Of a stretch of DNA of 17,647 nt, positions 13,440-17,647 are shown in pieces (the stretch's first letter is position 1; each line of letters opens with the position of its first letter). Position numbers and translations under genes: made by a program. The stretch comes from Candidatus Kuenenbacteria bacterium GW2011_GWA2_42_15 (GTDB lineage: Bacteria > Patescibacteriota > Patescibacteriia > UBA2196 > GWA2-42-15). The stretch spans positions 2,247-19,893 of the forward strand of contig LCCW01000013.1 of NCBI GenBank assembly GCA_000998185.1, read 5' to 3'. A model generated the notes under the pieces. The model was not told the origin of the DNA, made no database searches, and saw nothing but the letters and a program-made list of their open reading frames with translations.

Positions 13440-13452
13440 CGCTTTTGAAGCG
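13415..13452 (+). promoter_or_regulatory. Likely promoter -10 and leader hairpin of the four-gene operon
   Basis: A perfect TATAAT at 13415-13420 has no clear -35. The hairpin CGCTT-TTG-AAGCG (13440-13452) sits directly before the Shine-Dalgarno of the first gene. On the minus strand the same hairpin is followed by a T tract, so it could also terminate leftward transcription. Confidence 0.4.
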
Positions 13453-13464
13453 GAAAGGAGTGTT

Positions 13465-14286
13465 ATGAAAATATTTAGGAAAATATTTAGAATGCCCAGG
13501 ATCAACTGGGCCAGCTATTTGCTCATGGTCGGGGTGGCCATGATCGTCGTGGCCGCCGCGGTCATGGTGAAGGCAATTTTTTTCAGCGGGAGCAACGCGG
13601 CAGCTCCCAAGGCGCCAGCAACGAGGACATATGTCCTCAAGCTGGAAGGCGGCGGGAATATCCTAGTTCCCGTCCCGTCCGACAAGGTCGGGCAGTTCAC
13701 GGCGGCTGTTAATGAGGCCATCGCGAACAGTTCGCTGGCGCTTCGTCCATTTCTCATGGACTCGCTGGCAGCGAGGATCATGAGCGTGGACTCAAGCGCG
13801 ATGGGAGCGCAACCGGCCGTAGCGACCCGACTGGCCCAACCACTGTCCCCCAGTGTTCATTGGTGGGAGAAGTGGTGGGTGTGGATGCTGGCGATCGCAG
13901 TGGTGATTGTGGTGCTGGCGATCTATGCCATCGCCCGCAGAAGGGAAGAACCACATCCAACCACCACCAACTACTTTTGGACCAAGTTGAAATTCGCTTG
14001 GCCATGGGTAATATTGGCGACTGGGTTTTTAACCGGCGCAATGTATCTTAGCCGGCCGGAAATGCAGGACCACAGATTTTTCCCTCTCCTGGTCTTGGGA
14101 GTTTTCTGCGCCTGGCCATCATGGCGGGCGTTCGCGAGAATTCCAGTTAAAAATGACGATGGAACGAATTTTGTTCCAACTGTCGGTGAATTCGTGCAGG
14201 CTAGGATTGTTAGCAGCCCGGCACTCGTTTCTGCAATTTTGATCCTTTTTTACCTGATGCTTCTGGTAAGTGGCAATCTCAACTGA
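13465..14286 (+). CDS. Unknown membrane protein with five predicted helices (gene A of the operon)
   Basis: I do not recognise this 273-residue protein. A basic N-terminus (MKIFRKIFRMPR) precedes helix 1 (about 16-40). A loop of nearly 100 residues (41-138) follows, with a short charged beta-like part (TYVLKLEGGGNILVPVPSDKV) and a Trp-rich end (WWEKWWVWM). Helices 2-5 lie at about 139-157, 179-195, 204-220 and 250-270. Basic loops at 158-162 and 221-230 suggest that the N-terminus is inside and the large loop outside. The Shine-Dalgarno AAAGGAG (13454-13460) fixes the start. It is the first of four genes with almost no gaps. Exporter, pilus, phage-like or envelope roles are all open. Confidence 0.75.
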   Translation: MKIFRKIFRMPRINWASYLLMVGVAMIVVAAAVMVKAIFFSGSNAAAPKAPATRTYVLKLEGGGNILVPVPSDKVGQFTAAVNEAIANSSLALRPFLMDSLAARIMSVDSSAMGAQPAVATRLAQPLSPSVHWWEKWWVWMLAIAVVIVVLAIYAIARRREEPHPTTTNYFWTKLKFAWPWVILATGFLTGAMYLSRPEMQDHRFFPLLVLGVFCAWPSWRAFARIPVKNDDGTNFVPTVGEFVQARIVSSPALVSAILILFYLMLLVSGNLN

Positions 14287-14300
14287 AAGGAGACCAAAAA

Positions 14301-14963
14301 ATGGCTAACAACCAAAATAAGCGCCAGCAACAACAAGCGCCGGTCTCTGTTTCTTTTGAGATCGGCCAACGCGTGGAAATGCCCAGTGGCGAGACGCAAA
14401 TCCCGGTCAAAGTTTTCACCATGGCCGGTGATGTGCGCAAGCCGTGGACATTACTTGAAATAGTGGTGAACGGTAATGTCCTCGCCACTAACGCTCAAAC
14501 TGCCGCTGGCACTGCTGAATATGGGGTGATGTATCCGCTACCAGCGGATGTCAGCACCTTAAAGGTTTCGGCGAAGTACTACAATGGCAAAACGGTCGTC
14601 AATACCGCAAATGCCTTCGCGGTGCCAAGACCGGAACCAAGAAAGGGAAAATCGGCTACTAGAATTGAATTAGGGCAGCCGGTTTTTTCCGACGGGATGT
14701 GGCTACAAAGCATCCGTACCGTCGCCGAAGACGACACGCCAGTAGAGGCGACGGTTTATATGACTGCCACCATTGAGACTTTTGCATGTCTTAATGGTGA
14801 TGATACCACCACCCAACAGGGAACTAGCTTTTGCTTCTCAATCCCTGACGGCTTGGCAGATATATGGGTGGACGCCAAGCGGTGGTATTTTGGAGCTGTT
14901 TTTTCGTTGCCGGGCGGAGCTAGCCCGGTGAAACAGGCTTATCTGCAACCGCAAAATTCATGA
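14301..14963 (+). CDS. Unknown beta-rich protein, probably two immunoglobulin-like halves (gene B)
   Basis: I do not recognise this 220-residue protein. A Gln/Asn-rich start (MANNQNKRQQQQ) is followed by two beta-rich halves, about 13-108 and 118-216, each with alternating hydrophobic strands (such as QIPVKVFTMAG and VEATVYMTATIETF). They are joined by a Pro/Lys linker (PRPEPRKGKS). Two cysteines (163 and 178) lie in the second half. There is no signal peptide or membrane segment, so it should be cytoplasmic unless exported another way. The Shine-Dalgarno AAAGGAG overlaps the stop of gene A. The Ig-like reading is an impression from strand pattern, not from a match. Confidence 0.7.
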   Translation: MANNQNKRQQQQAPVSVSFEIGQRVEMPSGETQIPVKVFTMAGDVRKPWTLLEIVVNGNVLATNAQTAAGTAEYGVMYPLPADVSTLKVSAKYYNGKTVVNTANAFAVPRPEPRKGKSATRIELGQPVFSDGMWLQSIRTVAEDDTPVEATVYMTATIETFACLNGDDTTTQQGTSFCFSIPDGLADIWVDAKRWYFGAVFSLPGGASPVKQAYLQPQNS

Positions 14964-14972
14964 GGTGATAAT

Positions 14973-15263
14973 ATGGGCTTTAAAAACATGATCAGCCTGG
15001 AAACTCTGGGCAAGGTCGGAGAGGTCTTGAGCGGTCTCAAAGACACGCTCTGGATGACCGGGCTGTTAGAAAAGCACACGGGCGATAGCGGCGAGGTTTC
15101 ATATCGCGCCAAGCCCGAGGTTATGCGACGGCTAAAAATTCCGGGTAAGTGGACCGGGAGCCACAAAGACGAGGTGGTGTGGCAAAAAATTATTAACCAC
15201 CTTAATGCGGCGGAAGTGGAACTGGTCAACGGCTGGCTGGAGCAGTTACAAGCGCTCCCATGA
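14973..15263 (+). CDS. Small helical protein of unknown function (gene C)
   Basis: The 96-residue product is mostly helical: an N-terminal amphipathic part (ISLETLGKVGEVLSGLKDTLWM), a central basic part (RAKPEVMRRLKIPGKWTGSHKDE) and a C-terminal amphipathic helix with WQKIINHLNAAEVELVNGWL. It has no signal or membrane segment, and no family is recognised. A good Shine-Dalgarno (GAGGTGAT, 14962-14969) overlaps the stop of gene B. The last four bases overlap gene D (ATGA), which suggests translational coupling and a joint function. Confidence 0.7.
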   Translation: MGFKNMISLETLGKVGEVLSGLKDTLWMTGLLEKHTGDSGEVSYRAKPEVMRRLKIPGKWTGSHKDEVVWQKIINHLNAAEVELVNGWLEQLQALP

Positions 15264-15502
15264 CAAAAGCTGCAGTGGCTGACCACATCCTGGAAGCCAA
15301 GCCATTCATGGATTGGCTGAAAGAGGTGTGGAATGGCCACATCATGCCGCTGATTGAACAGGGCGGCGAGCAAGTGAAAGCCGCCTGGAAAAATCTAGAT
15401 GGGCTGACCGATGAGGCCACAACCGCGGTGAAAGATAATACAACCGCGGTGAGAAATGCCCGTCAGGAGTGGCGGAAAAAACATCAACGGCGTACAACGT
15501 AA
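15260..15502 (+). CDS. Small helical protein of unknown function (gene D)
   Basis: The 80-residue product starts inside the stop region of gene C (ATGA overlap), a classic sign of coupled translation. It is helical, with Trp at 19, 24 and 43 spaced along amphipathic segments (FMDWLKEVWNGHIMPLIEQ), and ends in a basic tail (RQEWRKKHQRRTT). No membrane segment, signal or known family is seen. Its C-terminus lies where base composition changes toward higher G+C, four bases before the pyrD start, so the natural end of the gene could be altered if a junction lies here. Confidence 0.6.
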   Translation: MTKAAVADHILEAKPFMDWLKEVWNGHIMPLIEQGGEQVKAAWKNLDGLTDEATTAVKDNTTAVRNARQEWRKKHQRRTT

Positions 15503-15506
15503 ATAT

Positions 15507-16622
15507 ATGTTCGCGACGACTCTCGAGCATTGGGGGTATCGGCACATTGCCAAGCCCTTCTTTTTTCGCCGTGACCCGGAAGCGGTCCATGACCGGATCT
15601 GTGGGATCGGCAAACGGTTGGGGGGATTCACCATCACGCGTGCTGTTGTTCGCACGCTTTTTTGTTACCAACATCCCATGCTCGTGCAGACGATCCGCGG
15701 GGTCCGTTTCCCGAATCCGATCGGACTCACGGCCGGGTTTGACAAGAACGCGGAGCTTACCCAAATCATGCCCGCGGTGGGGTTCGGATTCGAGGAGATC
15801 GGATCCGTCACGGGGGAGTCGTGCGAAGGGAATCCGAAGCCGCGACTCTGGCGTCTCCCGAAATCGAAAGGGCTCGTCGTGTATTACGGATTGAAAAACG
15901 ACGGATGCGAGGCGATTGCCAGGCGGCTCCGTGGGAGGCGTTTTGAGATTCCCATTGGCACGAGTGTCGCGCGGACGAACTGCTCGGAAACGGTTCCGAT
16001 CGAAGCCGGGATTGCAGACTACGTGAAAGCATTTCGCGCCTTCGCGGACATCGGCGCGTATTTTACCGTGAACGTGAGTTGCCCGAACACCTGCGGCGGG
16101 GAGCCGTTCACCACGCCGGATCGTCTCGAATTGCTTTTGCGCGCTTTGGATCCGATTTACACTTACAAACCGGTTTTTTTGAAACTTCCCGCAGATTTGA
16201 CCCATGACGAACTCGATGCCCTGATGGATGTCGCGAGCCGTCATCGTGTGCACGGCCTCATCATTTCCAACCTCACGAAGCGGCGGGACCGTCCGACAAT
16301 CAACCAGACGGAAATTCAGGGATTGGATAAGGGAGGAATCATCGGCCGGCCCGTGTTTGATCCGTCGAACGACCTGATCGCTCACGCCTACCGGAGAATT
16401 AATCGCCACTTGATTCTCATCGGCTCTGGCGGCGTTTTTTCCGCCGAGGACGCGTATGAAAAAATCCGCCTCGGAGCGTACTTGGTGCAGCTCGCGACCG
16501 GCTTGATTTTTGAAGGGCCGCAACTTATTGGAGAGATCAATCGTGGTCTCGTGCGCCTCTTGAAACGCGACGGGTTTTCTTCCGTCTCTGAAGCCGTTGG
16601 TTCTTCTGTCCGGCCGTGTTAA
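15507..16622 (+). CDS. pyrD: Dihydroorotate dehydrogenase, class 2-like, with Cys at the catalytic position
   Basis: PyrD oxidises dihydroorotate to orotate in pyrimidine synthesis, using FMN; class 2 enzymes sit on the membrane and reduce quinone. The 371-residue protein has the class 2 layout: an N-terminal helical extension (WGYRHIAKPFFFRRDPE), then NPIGLTAGFDKNAEL, GFGFEEIGSVT, GNPKPRLWRLP, FTVNVSCPNT and GSGGVFSAEDAYEKIRLGA. The active-site base position reads NVSCPNTCGG: class 2 usually has Ser there (NxSSPNT), while Cys is the class 1 state. The ATG at 15507 is chosen because the recognisable N-terminus starts there; the frame is open back to 15456. No Shine-Dalgarno sequence is seen. 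It overlaps nothing and is followed closely by gpsA. Confidence 0.93.
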   Translation: MFATTLEHWGYRHIAKPFFFRRDPEAVHDRICGIGKRLGGFTITRAVVRTLFCYQHPMLVQTIRGVRFPNPIGLTAGFDKNAELTQIMPAVGFGFEEIGSVTGESCEGNPKPRLWRLPKSKGLVVYYGLKNDGCEAIARRLRGRRFEIPIGTSVARTNCSETVPIEAGIADYVKAFRAFADIGAYFTVNVSCPNTCGGEPFTTPDRLELLLRALDPIYTYKPVFLKLPADLTHDELDALMDVASRHRVHGLIISNLTKRRDRPTINQTEIQGLDKGGIIGRPVFDPSNDLIAHAYRRINRHLILIGSGGVFSAEDAYEKIRLGAYLVQLATGLIFEGPQLIGEINRGLVRLLKRDGFSSVSEAVGSSVRPC

Positions 16623-16645
16623 TGGGGAGTATACTGGGAGCCATT

Positions 16646-17545
16646 ATGAGCAAAGCGGTCGCGATTATCGGGGCGGGGGAGATTGGACGGGCCATCGCCT
16701 CCATCCTGCGCCGAAAGAAAATCTCGGTTCGTTTGTGGGACGTGGATCCCGCCAAAGTGCGCGGCATGAAACCGATCAAAGAAACGCTCGCGGGCACGAC
16801 CGCGGTTTTTTTGTGTGTGCCTTCGTGGGTGCTCCGCGCCGCTCTTCGGAATGTGCGGCCCCTCTTGCCGAGGACCGCAGTTGTCGTTGTTCTTTCCAAA
16901 GGGATGGAGGGGAAATCCAAGAAGACCGTGGCGGAGCTTCTTCCAGACCTCCTTCCGCCGCGCCAGAAATGGGCGCTCTTGAGCGGTCCCATGCTTGCCG
17001 AGGAGCTGGAGCAAAGACGTCTTGGCGCCGGAGTGATCGCAACCGCGAACCGCGAGGTATTTCAAACTTTGGCCACTCTGTTCCGCGGCACGCCTTTGAA
17101 AGTGGAGTGGTCGAAAAATCCCTCCGCCGTCGCCTGGGCCGGTGTGTTGAAAAATGTCTATGCGGTCGGGCTCGGGATCGCGGACGGACTTGAGTGGAGC
17201 TGGAATGCGAAGGGATGGTTTGCGGCCAAGGCCTTGGAAGAGATGCATGAAATTTTCGATCATCTGGGATTTCACGCGGTCCACGCCGCCGGAGTGGCGG
17301 GAGCCGCGGATTTTCTTGCCACGGGTTTCAGTCCGTACTCGCGCAACCGCGAATTCGGGGAGCGCATCGTCTCTCGCGGGGAGTGCGAGTTCAAAAGCGA
17401 AGGATGTATATCGCTTCCGTCTGTTGTGGCGCGCCTTGGCGCGAAAACCGTGCGACGATTTCCCGTTCTGCATGCCCTCTCATCCGTCTTAATACACCAT
17501 ACCGATGCCCGCAAAACCTTCACGAAACTTTTTTCTGGCGCTTGA
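16646..17545 (+). CDS. gpsA: NAD(P)-dependent glycerol-3-phosphate dehydrogenase
   Basis: GpsA reduces dihydroxyacetone phosphate to sn-glycerol 3-phosphate for phospholipid synthesis. The 299-residue protein starts with a Rossmann motif (VAIIGAGEIGRAIASIL), then VFLCVPSWVLR, the LSKGME segment, LSGPMLAEEL, the catalytic-lysine helix WAGVLKNVYAVGLGIADGL, and GVAGAADFLATGFSPYSRNREFG near the end. Compared with the usual GDN-x-(R/K)A loop it has WNAKGWFAAKALEEM. The ATG at 16646 is preferred (GGGAG just upstream, product start MSKAVAIIG); a GTG at 16616 that overlaps the pyrD end and an ATG at 16622 are possible. Codon use is G+C-rich like pyrD. It overlaps the next gene by 41 bases. Confidence 0.93.
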   Translation: MSKAVAIIGAGEIGRAIASILRRKKISVRLWDVDPAKVRGMKPIKETLAGTTAVFLCVPSWVLRAALRNVRPLLPRTAVVVVLSKGMEGKSKKTVAELLPDLLPPRQKWALLSGPMLAEELEQRRLGAGVIATANREVFQTLATLFRGTPLKVEWSKNPSAVAWAGVLKNVYAVGLGIADGLEWSWNAKGWFAAKALEEMHEIFDHLGFHAVHAAGVAGAADFLATGFSPYSRNREFGERIVSRGECEFKSEGCISLPSVVARLGAKTVRRFPVLHALSSVLIHHTDARKTFTKLFSGA

Positions 17546-17647
17546 TGTCGGAACCACGGCCGTCAAGGCATTTGTATTTGATTCCGCTTGCCGGCTCGTG
17601 GCGAAAGCCGATCGTCGCCTTCAAAAACGGAGATCGAAACGCGGATG
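17505..17647 (+). CDS. Start of an actin-fold sugar kinase, probably FGGY family (cut by the window edge)
   Basis: The frame begins MPAKPSRN and continues FFLALDVGTTAVKAFVFD, the phosphate-1 loop of the hexokinase/actin superfamily, then CRLVAKADRRLQKRRSKRG before the edge; 47 codons are visible. In FGGY kinases (glycerol, xylulose) this loop is usually followed by a polar strand and GWVEQDP, and the visible spacing fits. With gpsA beside it, a glycerol kinase is plausible. An FtsA-like protein shares the first motif and is not ruled out. The start overlaps gpsA by 41 bases in another frame, which suggests a polycistronic pyrD-gpsA-kinase unit. Confidence 0.6.
   Translation, partial: MPAKPSRNFFLALDVGTTAVKAFVFDSACRLVAKADRRLQKRRSKRG

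Noticed and set aside
15342..16523. Long minus-strand ORF of 393 codons opposite pyrD
   Set aside because: It has no recognisable motif and runs antisense to a clear dihydroorotate dehydrogenase. G+C-rich coding DNA often leaves the opposite frame open.
16619..17473. Minus-strand ORF of 284 codons opposite gpsA
   Set aside because: Arg/His-rich shadow of a well-supported gene, without family motifs or a start signal.

Overview
The window looks like chromosomal DNA of an uncultivated bacterium, most likely of the Candidate Phyla Radiation (Patescibacteria). Grounds: compact house-keeping genes; a secG gene followed at once by a membrane-anchored family 5 solute-binding protein; an RNase J with a long basic N-terminal extension; a small GxxExxY PD-(D/E)XK protein; AT-rich gene starts without Shine-Dalgarno sequences in the left two thirds; and short tandem and palindromic repeats between genes. 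The phylum is an inference; no 16S rRNA gene is present.

Layout. Bases 1-7020 are read rightward: a small unplaced ORF, a strong promoter, secG, the solute-binding protein, tRNA-Leu(CAG), RNase J, a GxxExxY gene between inverted repeats, trpS and a coiled-coil protein ending at a bidirectional terminator. Bases 7021-10570 are the leftward str operon (rpsL, rpsG, fusA). Each of its two internal gaps holds a different palindromic repeat, and its promoter lies back to back with a rightward promoter. Bases 10571-12530 hold a class A penicillin-binding protein that is out of frame in the middle, followed by a good terminator. Bases 12531-13464 carry no convincing protein gene but much RNA-like structure: a rightward, 6S-like hairpin RNA with a strong promoter and a terminator that competes with its closing stem, and a leftward tRNA-like RNA whose promoter places +1 on its first base. 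Bases 13465-15502 are four tightly packed unknown genes: a five-helix membrane protein, a beta-rich protein and two small helical proteins. From 15503 to the end the DNA is visibly richer in G+C and encodes pyrD, gpsA and the start of an actin-fold sugar kinase, probably FGGY.

How it fits together. The left and middle parts serve protein export, peptide binding, RNA decay, tRNA charging and translation. The right end serves pyrimidine and glycerol-phosphate metabolism. The stretch from 12.5 to 15.5 kb is the least explained part and the best candidate for an undescribed system. The change in composition and start-site style toward the right end may mean horizontal transfer or, if this is a metagenome contig, a misjoin. 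All calls come from reading the sequence; no database search or folding program was run.
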